DNA of 64,000 nt. It comes from Chitinophagaceae bacterium. GTDB taxonomy: Bacteria; Bacteroidota; Bacteroidia; Chitinophagales; Chitinophagaceae. The stretch is from assembly GCA_947381435.1 (NCBI GenBank), contig CANCVE010000002.1, positions 1-64,000 on the forward strand. The letters run 5' to 3'. The position numbers were made by a program, and so were the translations under genes. The notes below the pieces were generated by a model. The model saw nothing but the letters and a program-made list of their open reading frames with translations, ran no database searches and was not told the DNA's origin. This document shows, piece by piece, positions 8,770-18,143 of the stretch (position 1 is its first letter; every line of letters starts with the position of its first letter).

Positions 8770-9219
8770 TTACTCAAACACCAAATTGCCTTTACTTTTT
8801 ATCTGCTCGGGATAGATCTCGGCAACCATTTGTACGCCACTGATAGATTTTATCCCTTGTTTAATGAAGTTAAAATGATCCTCTTCGATAGCATTACCAC
8901 GAATGAGCCACAGATAATCTGTATGTTTCAACTCTGGAAGTAGATACTCTCCATCATATTGTGTATGATAAATAATGTATTCCATAAATGGATTGGTAGG
9001 CTCCGTAGATTGAAAGATGGAGAAATAATACTTCCTGTTTTTCTTCTCCACTGGAACTTCCTTCTCGCTGCAAAGCTTAAAGTTAAGGTTGAGCAGATTG
9101 TTCAACTTCAAACAGAACTGGTGCTTTTTCAGCGGGGCAGTAATAGCTATTAAACGAGTTCCTTTCAAGAAGTCCTCGTTCAATCCATCTATGTTAAGTA
9201 TAATGTTTTTCCCTGCCAT
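8770..9219 (-). CDS. IPExxxVDY family protein
   Basis: A 149-residue Bacteroidota-specific protein. It has the family's name-giving motif in a slightly altered form, LPELKHTDYLWLI (LPExxxTDY), preceded by the ESTEPTNP/YHTQYDG-like middle region and the N-terminal AITAPLKKHQFCLKLNNLL segment. There is no signal peptide or membrane helix, so it should be cytoplasmic. No biochemical function is known for the family; in relatives it is often close to pyruvate kinase, which is not seen here. It lies between the Hsp15-like gene and the UvrD/PcrA helicase, all on the minus strand. Confidence 0.75.
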   Translation of the reverse strand: MAGKNIILNIDGLNEDFLKGTRLIAITAPLKKHQFCLKLNNLLNLNFKLCSEKEVPVEKKNRKYYFSIFQSTEPTNPFMEYIIYHTQYDGEYLLPELKHTDYLWLIRGNAIEEDHFNFIKQGIKSISGVQMVAEIYPEQIKSKGNLVFE

Positions 9220-9232
9220 TTTATATTAATTT

Positions 9233-9362
9233 ACCACAAAGTACACGAGGAAAAACACAATGTGCACTAAGTTTTAGAGTCTACACTGGTAACTATGAAC
9301 AAAAATAGATACCTCACAATCCTTGTGTCCCTTGTGAAATCCTTTGTGTTCCTTGTGGTTAA
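9233..9362. repeat. CCACAAAG...CTTGTGGTTAAG inverted repeat
   Basis: ACCACAAAGTACACGAGG near 9232-9250 is roughly complementary to a pyrimidine-rich run of TTGTGT-type words ending CCTTGTGGTTAAG at about 9350-9363. Variants of this CTTTGTGxCCTTGTGGTT element are scattered in many bacterial genomes. It sits between two minus-strand genes, just after the helicase stop. Confidence 0.6.
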
Positions 9363-9368
9363 GTACTC

Positions 9369-11696
9369 TTACTCCACAATCCGAAGCTTTGCATAATTCA
9401 GCATTATCTTCTTCTCTCCATTCTGCTTAAAGTCGATATTAGCAATTGGATTATGCCCCGAACCTTCCACCTTCAATACTATTCCAAAGCCAAACTTCTG
9501 ATGTTCTACCTGTTGACCAGCCTGCAAATTGCTAGTATCACTCGCCACAAAGTTTTCCGATGGCACATGTTCTTTTACCTTAGGTGCTACTGGCGGTGGC
9601 ATGTAACTTGGCTTCGGTTTAGGCCCTCCCGGATTTCCGTTACCCGCATTTGGTGTACCCATTCCTTTGTGCATACGCTCGAAAGGAATACCTGTACTTG
9701 TACCACTTCCTTGATTTCGCATGCCGCCACCAGAGTTTGTTCTATCCAGAAACTGCTCTGGCATCTCATCTAAGAAACGGCTAGGATCATTCTGTACTAA
9801 CTGTCCAAAACGATAGCGAGAGTTAGAAAACGTCAACCACAACTTATCCTTTGCACGTGTAACCGCTACATAAAACAACCGTCTTTCTTCCTCAAGTTCT
9901 TCGCGCGTATTCACCGCCATTGCATTAGGAAAAAGGTTTTCCTCTACGCCGCCCACAAACACACACCCAAATTCTAATCCTTTTGCAGCGTGAATGGTCA
10001 TTAGTTTCACCACATCACCATTTTCTTTATCATCATCTGCATCAGTAAACAGGGTAACCTGTTGCAAGAAAGCACCCAATGTTTTGGCCATCACTTCGCC
10101 ATCTTCATTATCCGGCATCTCCGTCCAGTTCTTGATGGAGTTTAGTAACTCTTGTACGTTTTCGTATCGGGCTAGTCCTTCGGTTGTTTTATCGGCAAAT
10201 AATTCTTTTACTAAGTTGGTATGTTTGCCTACTTGTACTGCTACATCGTAAGCATTTTTATCGTTCAATAAGGTTTGAAAATATCGAACCATTGTAACAA
10301 AGTTCTGAATAGCTTCCAATGTGCCGCCTTTAAAACCAATTTCGCCAGCACGTTGCAAAGCTTCGAACATGCTGATGTTTTGTTCGTTGGCAACAATTAC
10401 TAGCTTTTCAATGCTTGTTTTACCAATTCCTCTTACCGGATAATTGATAATACGTTTTAGGGCTTCCTCATCACGTTGGTTTACAATAACCCGCAAATAA
10501 GCAAGCATATCTTTCACTTCCTTACGTTGATAAAAGCTTACACCCCCATAAATGCGGTAAGTAATTCCCATCCGGCGTAGGCTTTCTTCATAAGCCCGGC
10601 TTTGGGCATTGGTTCTGTAAAGGATGGCAAAGTCTCTATTAAAATAATGATTGCGTAGTTTTTGTTCCTGAATAACATCGGCCACAAACTTACCTTCATC
10701 ATTATCGGTCATGGTACGCACCACTTTTATTTTCTCTCCAGTCTTGTTATCCGTCCATAATTGTTTAGGAATCTGCCCTTTATTATTCCCAATTATCTCA
10801 TTGGCAACCTTCAATATACTTTGTGTGCTACGGTAGTTCTGCTCTAGTTTCACCACCTTTACATCGTCATAATCCTTTTGAAACTGCAGAATATTCTCTA
10901 TAGTAGCCCCTCTAAAGCTATAAATACTCTGTGCATCATCACCCACCACACAGACGTTTTCGTTCATAGCACCCAATAGTTTGGTTATTTGATACTGCAC
11001 CGCATTGGTATCCTGATACTCATCAATCATGATGTATTTAAACTTGCGCTGGTATTTTATCAATGCTTCTGGCTGTGTATTCAGCATCTCATACATTTTC
11101 AGTAGCAAATCATCAAAATCCATGGCACCATTCTTAAAACAGCGTGCGGTATAGGCTAGATAAATTTGCCCCAAAGCCGGACGGTTTGCCCTAATATCTT
11201 CCTGCTGGATGTAGGTGTCCAACATATATTCTCTTGGACCCATCAATGCATTCTTTGCCGACGAAATCCTATTTCCTACTATATTGGGTTTGTAGGTTTT
11301 ATCATCCAAATGCAATTCGTTTATTACTGTCTTTATCACACTACGGCTATCATCCGTATCATAAATAGTAAAGTTATTTGGATAGCCAATTCTGTGTGCC
11401 TCGCCACGTAATATTCTGGCAAACACACTATGAAATGTTCCTATGTAAAGATTGCGGGCTTCGCTATTATTTAGTATTTTCTCAATCCGCTCCTTCATTT
11501 CGGCGGCCGCCTTATTGGTAAAAGTTAAGGCAAGTATATTAAATGCATCAACGCCTTGCGCCATCAAGTGCGCTATTCTGGTGGTAAGCACCTTGGTTTT
11601 ACCGCTTCCCGCTCCTGCCACAATCATTAGTGGGCCATCTTTATGTGTAACTGCTTCTCGTTGGGGTTCGTTTAATCCTAATAAATAATCCTGCAT
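9369..11696 (-). CDS. UvrD/PcrA-type superfamily 1 DNA helicase
   Basis: A 775-residue ATP-dependent 3'-5' helicase. The start at ATG 11696 (MQDYLLGLNEPQREAV) is where the Q-motif begins; an upstream ATG at 11810 adds an unrelated extension. Motifs in order: GAGSGKTKVL (Walker A), LTFTNKAAAEMKERI, IGTFHS, DEYQDTNAVQ (Walker B), VVGDDAQSIYSFRGA, LEQNYRS, MTIHAAKGLEFGCVFVGG, and VAVTRAK. A Gly/Pro-rich linker (about 660-715) precedes a PcrA-type C-terminal domain (EHQKFGFGIVLKVEGSG...), the part that in PcrA contacts RNA polymerase. Roles in the family are nucleotide excision repair, removal of RecA and conflict resolution. Whether it is best named uvrD or pcrA cannot be decided here. Confidence 0.95.
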   Translation of the reverse strand: MQDYLLGLNEPQREAVTHKDGPLMIVAGAGSGKTKVLTTRIAHLMAQGVDAFNILALTFTNKAAAEMKERIEKILNNSEARNLYIGTFHSVFARILRGEAHRIGYPNNFTIYDTDDSRSVIKTVINELHLDDKTYKPNIVGNRISSAKNALMGPREYMLDTYIQQEDIRANRPALGQIYLAYTARCFKNGAMDFDDLLLKMYEMLNTQPEALIKYQRKFKYIMIDEYQDTNAVQYQITKLLGAMNENVCVVGDDAQSIYSFRGATIENILQFQKDYDDVKVVKLEQNYRSTQSILKVANEIIGNNKGQIPKQLWTDNKTGEKIKVVRTMTDNDEGKFVADVIQEQKLRNHYFNRDFAILYRTNAQSRAYEESLRRMGITYRIYGGVSFYQRKEVKDMLAYLRVIVNQRDEEALKRIINYPVRGIGKTSIEKLVIVANEQNISMFEALQRAGEIGFKGGTLEAIQNFVTMVRYFQTLLNDKNAYDVAVQVGKHTNLVKELFADKTTEGLARYENVQELLNSIKNWTEMPDNEDGEVMAKTLGAFLQQVTLFTDADDDKENGDVVKLMTIHAAKGLEFGCVFVGGVEENLFPNAMAVNTREELEEERRLFYVAVTRAKDKLWLTFSNSRYRFGQLVQNDPSRFLDEMPEQFLDRTNSGGGMRNQGSGTSTGIPFERMHKGMGTPNAGNGNPGGPKPKPSYMPPPVAPKVKEHVPSENFVASDTSNLQAGQQVEHQKFGFGIVLKVEGSGHNPIANIDFKQNGEKKIMLNYAKLRIVE

Positions 11697-11889
11697 GGGG
11701 CGAAGATAAGGCTGTGTAATGAAGGAAAGAAAATGAGTTATTCCATTATTAAAATGAGTTGAATGAATAGTTTGATTTGGACTGTAGCTAAACGTAAAAT
11801 TACCCACCAATTGATTTCATTATATTTTATTCTAATAGTTGGTATAAAATATCTATATATTTATTGCTCAAAAAAATAATAAAGCTGTT

Positions 11890-12330
11890 ATGGGAATGAT
11901 TAAAGAGTTTAAGGAATTTGCATTACGCGGTAATTTAATAGATACAGCAGTAGCATTTGTAATGGGTGCATCCTTCGGAAAGATTACTTCTTCTTTTATA
12001 GAAGGGATTGTGATGCCAATAATTAGTATGCTAACGGGTGGGGTAAATTTCAATTTACAAAAAATAGTCTTAAAAGATGCAGTTCCAGAAGTAAAAGATG
12101 CCGCAGGAAAAGTAATTACCAAAGCTGTTGAGGAGGTTGCTATTAAATATGGCACTTTTATTACTTCCGTTATTGACTTTGTGGTAATTGCATTCGTAGT
12201 TTTTCTTTTTATAAAAGGAATTAATTCTATGAAGAAAAAAGAGGCAGAAGCTGCTCCTGCTGCTCCACCAGAACCATCAAGCACAGATAAATTATTGATT
12301 GAAATAAGAGATGCATTGAATAAGAAATAA
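11890..12330 (+). CDS. mscL: Large-conductance mechanosensitive channel MscL
   Basis: A 146-residue inner-membrane channel that opens under extreme membrane tension and releases solutes after osmotic downshock. The N-terminal amphipathic helix and TM1 are classical (KEFKEFALRGNLIDTAVAFVMGASFGKITSSFIEGIVMP), a periplasmic loop follows (about 48-92), then TM2 (FVVIAFVVFLFIKGIN) and the KKKE cytoplasmic cluster. The C-terminal tail has an Ala/Pro spacer (APAAPPEPSST) and the helical bundle end LLIEIRDAL. Start is ATG 11890, with a second in-frame ATG at 11896. It is divergent from the helicase gene and single in its transcription unit. Confidence 0.97.
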   Translation: MGMIKEFKEFALRGNLIDTAVAFVMGASFGKITSSFIEGIVMPIISMLTGGVNFNLQKIVLKDAVPEVKDAAGKVITKAVEEVAIKYGTFITSVIDFVVIAFVVFLFIKGINSMKKKEAEAAPAAPPEPSSTDKLLIEIRDALNKK

Positions 12331-12845
12331 TTAACATCCAATTTACGGCAATTATCACTACTTGAAAAATTTAGGAATTGAGTTAATAGTATCAGTTATA
12401 GTTTGCAATTAATGAGATAGAAATAACATGTACATGCCTGTAATCATCACGTTTATAGGCTTGTACATGTGTATTATGACATAAACATCACGTTTATAGG
12501 CTTGTACACTTGTATTATGCCATAATCATCACGTTTATAGGTTCGTACACTTGTATTATGCAATAAACATCACGTTTATAGGCTCATACACTTGTATTAT
12601 GCCATAATCATTTCGTTTATAGGCTTGTTGATAAGTACTATTTCATAAAAATTTTATTTTTGGGTAAAGGGATTTCGGCTGAATAACAATCCAAATAAGG
12701 ATTAATATTAGAAGACATTTTACATTAGTGATTTAGTATTTTCTTCAACATTGTGTTCCCGTATTAGAAAATTAACAAGTAGATAGTTTGCATTGAATAT
12801 TTATTTCCGCTCTTTAAGTTACTTTCGTCACATTATAAAATAAGC
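12331..12845. repeat. 41-bp tandem array (five units) between mscL and the PorV-like gene
   Basis: CATCACGTTTATAGGC-type units start at 12445, 12486, 12527, 12568 and 12609, an exact 41-bp period. The unit continues with TTGTACACTTGTATTATGCC. The first unit is preceded by ACATGTACATGC and the last decays. The remaining bases of this 515-bp gap (12650-12845) hold the PorV gene's promoter; a TTGAATATT...TACTTTCG arrangement near 12791-12832 approximates the Bacteroidota -33/-7 pattern. Confidence 0.8.
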
Positions 12846-14030
12846 ATGAAATTGACTAGATTATTTTTTGCAATATTGACTACGCTGATAATTTCAGGCA
12901 AAGTATCAGCACAATTTGTGAAATATGCCAATGAATTTCTAAATATTGGGGCAGGCGCAAGGGGTTTAGGCATGGGGAGCGCACAAATAGCAAGTGTAAA
13001 TGATGCCACTGCAGGCTACTGGAATCCTGCTGGACTTACTGCTGTAAAAGACAAACCACAACTTAGTTTAATGCACGCTTCTTACTTTTCGGGCATTGCT
13101 CAATACGAATTTGGGGCGCTTGCTTTACCCTCAAAAGATGGTAAAAAAACTTTTGGCATTACGTTCTTACGCTTCGGTGTAGACGATATACCAAACACTC
13201 TTTATTTGGTACAGCCTGATGGAAGCATAAATTACAATAACATAACAACCTTTTCCTCGGCCGATAATGCCTTATTATTGAGTTATGCTCAAAAACTAAA
13301 CAATTTTCATGGTTACCAACTTAGCCTTGGGGGAACAACAAAAATAATTTATAGAAATGTAGGCACATTTGCAAACGCTTGGGGCTTTGGTTTCGATGCA
13401 GGAGCACAATTATCTAAAGGGAATTTTAGATTGGGCGCGGTATTAAAAGATGTAACTACCACTTTTACTGCTTGGAGTTTTAGTTTTACAGATCAGGAAA
13501 AAGAAGTTTTATATTTAACCAATAATGATATCCCAACAAAGAGCAGCGAAATGACTGCGCCTAATCTGGTTGTTGCTGGTGGCTATAATTTTAAACTGAA
13601 TAATAAGTTAGATTTATTAGCCGAAGCAAACCTAAGACTCACTTTTGATGGAAGGGCTAATACCTTAATTAGCTCTAATTTATTGAACGTTGACCCAAGT
13701 GTTGGGATGGAATTAAATTATAATAAGAACCTGTTTTTGCGAGCAGGTATTACAAATTTTCAAAGAGCATTGAGTGATGGTGATTTAACCAATCAAAAGA
13801 AGGTTTGGATTTATCAGCCGAGTCTTGGAGCAGGATTCAGGGTTGGAGCAGTTGTTATAGACTATGCTTTCACTAGTTTAGAAAACCAATCTAATCCATT
13901 ATATACTAATATATTTTCTTTAAAATGGGACATATCGAAGATTGAAAACAAGGTTGCTCCTAAAAAATACACCAATAAACCTAAGAAAACAGGTAGTTAC
14001 GGTCTACCAAAAAGTTTCAGAAGATATTAA
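12846..14030 (+). CDS. PorV/PorQ-family outer-membrane protein
   Basis: A 394-residue predicted outer-membrane beta-barrel with a signal peptide (MKLTRLFFAILTTLIISGKVSAQ). The start of the mature protein, YANEFLNIGAGARGLGMGSAQIASVNDATAGYWNPAGL, is the typical N-terminal motif of the PorV/PorQ (FadL-like) family, and alternating hydrophobic strands follow to the end. In T9SS, PorV carries cargo from the translocon to the attachment complex; paralogues exist in most Bacteroidota, so this may be PorV itself or a PorV-like paralogue. Its neighbours are mscL and bshA, not T9SS genes, although gldKLMN lies 8 kb away. Confidence 0.8.
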   Translation: MKLTRLFFAILTTLIISGKVSAQFVKYANEFLNIGAGARGLGMGSAQIASVNDATAGYWNPAGLTAVKDKPQLSLMHASYFSGIAQYEFGALALPSKDGKKTFGITFLRFGVDDIPNTLYLVQPDGSINYNNITTFSSADNALLLSYAQKLNNFHGYQLSLGGTTKIIYRNVGTFANAWGFGFDAGAQLSKGNFRLGAVLKDVTTTFTAWSFSFTDQEKEVLYLTNNDIPTKSSEMTAPNLVVAGGYNFKLNNKLDLLAEANLRLTFDGRANTLISSNLLNVDPSVGMELNYNKNLFLRAGITNFQRALSDGDLTNQKKVWIYQPSLGAGFRVGAVVIDYAFTSLENQSNPLYTNIFSLKWDISKIENKVAPKKYTNKPKKTGSYGLPKSFRRY

Positions 14031-14117
14031 TGAGCTAGTGATTGTGTAAAACACTAGTTCTTCAAATCTGTATATTATCTTATAATCCTTTTATTTTAAA
14101 TATAATAATTGAACGTC

Positions 14118-15257
14118 ATGCGCATTGGAATTGTTTGTTATCCAACATTTGGAGGTAGTGGAGTTTTAGCTACAGAACTAGGTAAAGCATTGGCAGATAA
14201 AGGCCATTCCGTACATTTTATTACCTATCAACAACCAGTAAGGCTTAACGTATTTAATACAAATATTTACTACCATGAGGTAAGGGTTCCAACGTATCCA
14301 TTATTCGATTACCCTCCATACGAAATTGCATTGGCTAGCACCATGGTGGATGTTATTATCAATCAAGATTTAGATTTATTACACGTTCATTATGCCATTC
14401 CACATGCTTCTGCGGCTTATATGGCCAAGCAAATAGTGAAGCAAAAGACTGGAAGAAGTATTCCTGTTATCACCACACTTCATGGCACAGATATTACTTT
14501 AGTAGGAAAAGACAAAACTTATGAACCTGTTGTAACATTTTCAATCAATGAAAGTGATGCCATTACGGCTGTTTCCGAGAACTTAAGAGAAGAGACTTTT
14601 AAAAACTTTGCAATCGTAAAGCCTATAGAAGTAATTACAAACTTTGTAGATGTAAGTCGATTTAATAAGAAACCAATAGACGCATTTAGACAAGTAATTG
14701 CCCCTAATGGAGAGAAAGTATTGGTACATGCAAGCAACTTCAGGAAGGTGAAACGTGTGAATGATGTGATTAAAATATTTAGTGAAGTACGAAAACATGT
14801 ACCCTCGAAATTATTAATGGTAGGGGATGGTCCAGAGAGATTTGCCAGCGAAGAACTAGCAAGGGAACTTGGAGTAATGGAAGATATCCGCTTTTTAGGA
14901 AAGCAAGAACAGATAGAAGAAATATTAGTGGTGAGTGATATTTTTATATTGCCGAGTGAATATGAAAGCTTTGGGTTAGCTGCCTTAGAAGCAATGGCTG
15001 CCAGAAATATTGTTATAAGTACCAATGCAGGTGGTTTACCTGAAATAAATATTCAAGGAGTAACTGGTTTTATGGCAAATGTTGGAGATGTGGCTGCAAT
15101 GAGTGAATTTGCTATAAATGTATTGAAGAATGAAGATGCACTAGAAAAAATGAAAGAAGCTGCTTATTACCATGCTGAAAGTTTTGACATAAGTAAGATA
15201 GTGCCGCTTTATGAAATAATTTATAAGCGATTTTGCAGATTAGATACTTGTAGTTAA
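14118..15257 (+). CDS. bshA: N-acetyl-alpha-D-glucosaminyl L-malate synthase BshA
   Basis: A 379-residue GT4 glycosyltransferase that joins GlcNAc from UDP-GlcNAc to L-malate, the first step of bacillithiol synthesis. The N-terminus MRIGIVCYPTFGGSGVLATELG is characteristic; a TTG three codons earlier (14109) is a possible but less likely start. Further family marks are HFITYQQPVRL, YALPHA-like HYAIPHASAAYMA, TTLHGTDITLVG, SNFRKVKRV and the GT4 donor-site EX7E segment (LPSEYESFGLAALEAMA). Length is normal. bshB and bshC are not in the window. The cytoplasmic enzyme implies this bacterium makes bacillithiol as its low-molecular-weight thiol. Confidence 0.95.
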   Translation: MRIGIVCYPTFGGSGVLATELGKALADKGHSVHFITYQQPVRLNVFNTNIYYHEVRVPTYPLFDYPPYEIALASTMVDVIINQDLDLLHVHYAIPHASAAYMAKQIVKQKTGRSIPVITTLHGTDITLVGKDKTYEPVVTFSINESDAITAVSENLREETFKNFAIVKPIEVITNFVDVSRFNKKPIDAFRQVIAPNGEKVLVHASNFRKVKRVNDVIKIFSEVRKHVPSKLLMVGDGPERFASEELARELGVMEDIRFLGKQEQIEEILVVSDIFILPSEYESFGLAALEAMAARNIVISTNAGGLPEINIQGVTGFMANVGDVAAMSEFAINVLKNEDALEKMKEAAYYHAESFDISKIVPLYEIIYKRFCRLDTCS

Positions 15258-15276
15258 TTAGTCTAGCTTGCACAAA

Positions 15277-16653
15277 TTACTTTCCGATACAGAATTTACT
15301 GAATATGAGATCCAGTTGTTCTTCATTGGTAATTTCACCAGTTATTAAACCCAGATAATACAAACACTGACGAATATCTAAACTCAATAAGTCGCCAGGT
15401 AAGTTATTTTTAATACCCATTTGAACATCCGTTAAAGAAACAGATAGATTCTTCAATGCCTCATAATGCCTACTATTAGTAATAATAGTAGATTCAGAAT
15501 CTATATCGCCTTCAACCGTTAGCTCTACAAGCCTATCCTTAAGATTATCAAGATTAATCTTGCTTTTAGCGGATATGAGAATTAGGTTAGGAATTTCATT
15601 ATAAAGATTTTGATCAGAAATAGAAATGCAGTCAACTTTATTTCCTACTAAAAGAAATTTGATAGCTTGCTGGTTAAAATCATCTATAATTAATAAAAGA
15701 TCATCAATAGGAGTATTAGACGAATCAAAGAGATAAAGAACTAAATCAGAGTTTTTCATTTTCTCAAGACTCTTCTCTATACCTAAATTTTCTATTAAAT
15801 CAATTGAATGGTCTCTAATACCAGCCGTATCAATTAATCTGAATAAAACACCATTAATGTTTAAAACTTCTTCAATGGTATCTCGGGTTGTTCCAGCAAT
15901 ATCAGAAACAATTGCCCTATTTTCATTTAATAAAGTATTTAGTAAGGTAGATTTACCAGTGTTTGGCTTTCCTATAATGGCCACTTGAATACCATTCTTT
16001 AAAACATTACCAAGTTTAAAAGAATTCAATAAAGCATTATTAGCCAGAATAAGTTCATCGACAAGATGTATAAAGGTAGTTCGATCAATAAACTCTACAT
16101 CTTCAGTTGCAAAATCAAGTTCCAATTCAATCATCGCAGAAATATGAACCAATCGTTGACGTAAAGAAGATAAATCAGATTTAAAACCACCCCTAATGTT
16201 TCTAATGGCATTATTCTTACTTGCAAGTGTATTACTTTCTATTAAATCAGCTACTGCCTCTGCCTGAGTTAAATCCAATTTGCCATTTAAAAAGGCACGC
16301 ATCGTAAATTCACCAGGTTTAGCTAACCTACAGCCACTTTCAATTAATACATCAATAATTCTAGACTGAATATAAGTAGAACCATGACAACTAATTTCAA
16401 CAGTATTTTCCCCTGTAAAGGATTTAGGCGTTTTGTATAAAGAAACAACCACTTCATCAATAATTTCACCCTCAAAAATGAAAGAGCCCACATACAATGT
16501 ATGGGAATCTTTATTTAATAACTTTTTAGAGGGAAATAAACGATCAACTAATGCAATAGAATTTGTGCCTGAAATTCTAATCAAACTAATTGCGCCAATA
16601 CCCTTAGGACTAGATAATGCAACTATAGTATCAGTATTTTGAGAAAAAAACAT
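15277..16653 (-). CDS. mnmE: tRNA modification GTPase MnmE
   Basis: A 458-residue GTPase that, with MnmG, places carboxymethylaminomethyl groups on U34 of certain tRNAs. Start at ATG 16653 (MFFSQNTDTIVALSSPKGIGAISLIRISG) fits the tetrahydrofolate-binding N-domain; an upstream ATG is less likely. The G domain shows IIGKPNTGKSTLLN (G1), DIAGTTRDTIEE (G2), DTAGIRDHS (G3), and VGNKVD (G4). The chain ends FSKFCIGK, the conserved CxGK C-terminus. It lies convergent to bshA with only 19 bp between the stops, and downstream of the gld-exb operon terminator. Confidence 0.97.
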   Translation of the reverse strand: MFFSQNTDTIVALSSPKGIGAISLIRISGTNSIALVDRLFPSKKLLNKDSHTLYVGSFIFEGEIIDEVVVSLYKTPKSFTGENTVEISCHGSTYIQSRIIDVLIESGCRLAKPGEFTMRAFLNGKLDLTQAEAVADLIESNTLASKNNAIRNIRGGFKSDLSSLRQRLVHISAMIELELDFATEDVEFIDRTTFIHLVDELILANNALLNSFKLGNVLKNGIQVAIIGKPNTGKSTLLNTLLNENRAIVSDIAGTTRDTIEEVLNINGVLFRLIDTAGIRDHSIDLIENLGIEKSLEKMKNSDLVLYLFDSSNTPIDDLLLIIDDFNQQAIKFLLVGNKVDCISISDQNLYNEIPNLILISAKSKINLDNLKDRLVELTVEGDIDSESTIITNSRHYEALKNLSVSLTDVQMGIKNNLPGDLLSLDIRQCLYYLGLITGEITNEEQLDLIFSKFCIGK

Positions 16654-16670
16654 AAACACAAATAAAATAA

Positions 16671-16698
16671 AAAAAGCTTCCACTAAAGGGAAGCTTTT
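16671..16698 (-). terminator. Intrinsic terminator of the gld-exb-tonB operon
   Basis: On the minus strand AAAAGCTTCC pairs with GGAAGCTTTT around a six-base loop and runs into a T-rich tail. It lies 22 bp after the tonB stop and just before mnmE. Confidence 0.85.
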
Positions 16699-16719
16699 GA
16701 TTCTATGACAATAAATTAA

Positions 16720-17547
16720 TTATTCTTCAGAAACTACGAAAGTAATTACCTGTTTTGCTCTGTAAGCCACATTGTGACCATTCTGAACAGCTGGTTTCCA
16801 AGGTGGCCCTTTTTTAATTACTCGTATAGCTTCTTCCCTTGTTCCATAAGGGGATGGATCAGCTTGTATATCACTAATATTACCATTCTTATCAACTTGA
16901 AAATTTAAGACTACAGGATATCTACCTGGAGGAGCCCCATTTTCGGAAGGTAAATTTTGATTTAAATTACGCTCTAAATATCTTTTCCAAGCACTAGCAC
17001 CTCCAGGAAATTCAGCTTCTATCTGAACTGAAGTAAATACCTTATCGTAGTCCTCATCTTGTTTAGGAGCTTCTACTACACCTGTACCTTTACTTTCAAC
17101 TGGAGGAGCTACAATCCCATCATCTTTAGTACCTTCCTGATTGGCTGTACCAATTTTAGTATCCTCCATTTTGGCCACTTCTGGAGGAGGTTCTTTTACT
17201 TCCTCATCTTTCACAATTTTAGGAGGTGTAAATTTTGTAATTTCTACTTTCGGAGGTTCCTGTTTTGGAGGTGGAGGCGGAGGTGGAGGTTCAGCCTTTT
17301 TTTCTTCCTTTTTCAAATCAGCTAATGAAACATCTTGAACGATAATTTCATTCTTTTTTTCTTTTTTAAAATTATTGGCTAAAAAGTTTATGAAAAAAAC
17401 AAGTAAACAAATAACCACTGTACCTACCAAAGCAATAGTAATTCTTTTATTATAAGACTTACGTAAATCATAAGCACCATATTCTTTATTCTTACCATCA
17501 AAAAGTATATCTAATATATCAGCAGATAATATTTTATTAGCGTCCAT
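16720..17547 (-). CDS. TonB family energy transducer
   Basis: A 275-residue inner-membrane protein with a cytoplasmic N-terminus typical of Bacteroidota TonB proteins (ADILDILFDGKNKEYGAYDLRKSYNKR), one TM helix (about 35-57), a Pro/Glu/Lys-rich periplasmic spanner (EPPPPPPPPKQEPPK, KEPPPEVAK), and a C-terminal TonB domain (VEAEFPGG-type EAEFPGGASAWKRYLERNL, VVLNFQVDKNGNISDIQ, PPWKPAVQNG). It transmits proton-motive force from ExbB/ExbD to outer-membrane receptors. It is the last gene of the operon beginning with gldK, behind exbB and two exbD genes. Confidence 0.93.
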   Translation of the reverse strand: MDANKILSADILDILFDGKNKEYGAYDLRKSYNKRITIALVGTVVICLLVFFINFLANNFKKEKKNEIIVQDVSLADLKKEEKKAEPPPPPPPPKQEPPKVEITKFTPPKIVKDEEVKEPPPEVAKMEDTKIGTANQEGTKDDGIVAPPVESKGTGVVEAPKQDEDYDKVFTSVQIEAEFPGGASAWKRYLERNLNQNLPSENGAPPGRYPVVLNFQVDKNGNISDIQADPSPYGTREEAIRVIKKGPPWKPAVQNGHNVAYRAKQVITFVVSEE

Positions 17548-17573
17548 AATTGCTACATTGTTCTTTAAATAAA

Positions 17574-18116
17574 TTAATTACCTACACCTGCTTTTTCAGT
17601 AGCTAAAACTAATTGATTTTCACCTTCGGAAATATCAACTAATGCATATCTTTTAACAACATTAATAGCCATCTCGTCAAGTATATCAATTACATTTTTA
17701 TAATTACATTCATCATTAGGTTTTATCACAACAAAAAAATCTCTATCATCAGTAGAATGTTTCTTTTGAATAATTTCATCTCTTATTGTTTTAAAAGTAG
17801 AACTCTTGAAGTTCTTTCCAGCTGGATCTAAAATACCTTCATAATAAAAAACATTATCGTCTTTACCCAATAAAATTGTCAGAGCTCCACTATTCTTAAT
17901 TTTAGTATCATCCTGAGGTTTATCAGACTCTTTAGGAAGATTCAACTTAAAAGCAGTTGGTTGACTCATTGTAGTAGTAAAAATAAAAAATGTAATCAAC
18001 AGGAAACCTAAATCAACCATCGGGGTAAGGTCAATCCTAGTAGATAATTTTTTACTTTTTTTTACTCCAGAACCCTTTTTGTGGCCACCGCCACCTGAGG
18101 TATCCATTTCTGCCAT
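17574..18116 (-). CDS. Biopolymer transport protein ExbD/TolR family (second copy)
   Basis: A 180-residue protein with a Lys/Gly-rich cytoplasmic start (GGGGHKKGSGVKKSKK), then STRIDLTPMVDLGFLLITFFIFTT, the ExbD/TolR transmembrane signature with the proton-path aspartate in PMVDLGFLL. The periplasmic part follows to the C-terminus. It works with ExbB as a proton-driven stator. Tandem exbD genes are common in Bacteroidota. It is read between the first exbD and tonB with 26-27 bp gaps. Confidence 0.93.
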   Translation of the reverse strand: MAEMDTSGGGGHKKGSGVKKSKKLSTRIDLTPMVDLGFLLITFFIFTTTMSQPTAFKLNLPKESDKPQDDTKIKNSGALTILLGKDDNVFYYEGILDPAGKNFKSSTFKTIRDEIIQKKHSTDDRDFFVVIKPNDECNYKNVIDILDEMAINVVKRYALVDISEGENQLVLATEKAGVGN

Positions 18117-18143
18117 AACCGTATATTTAGTTGTAAGCGAATA

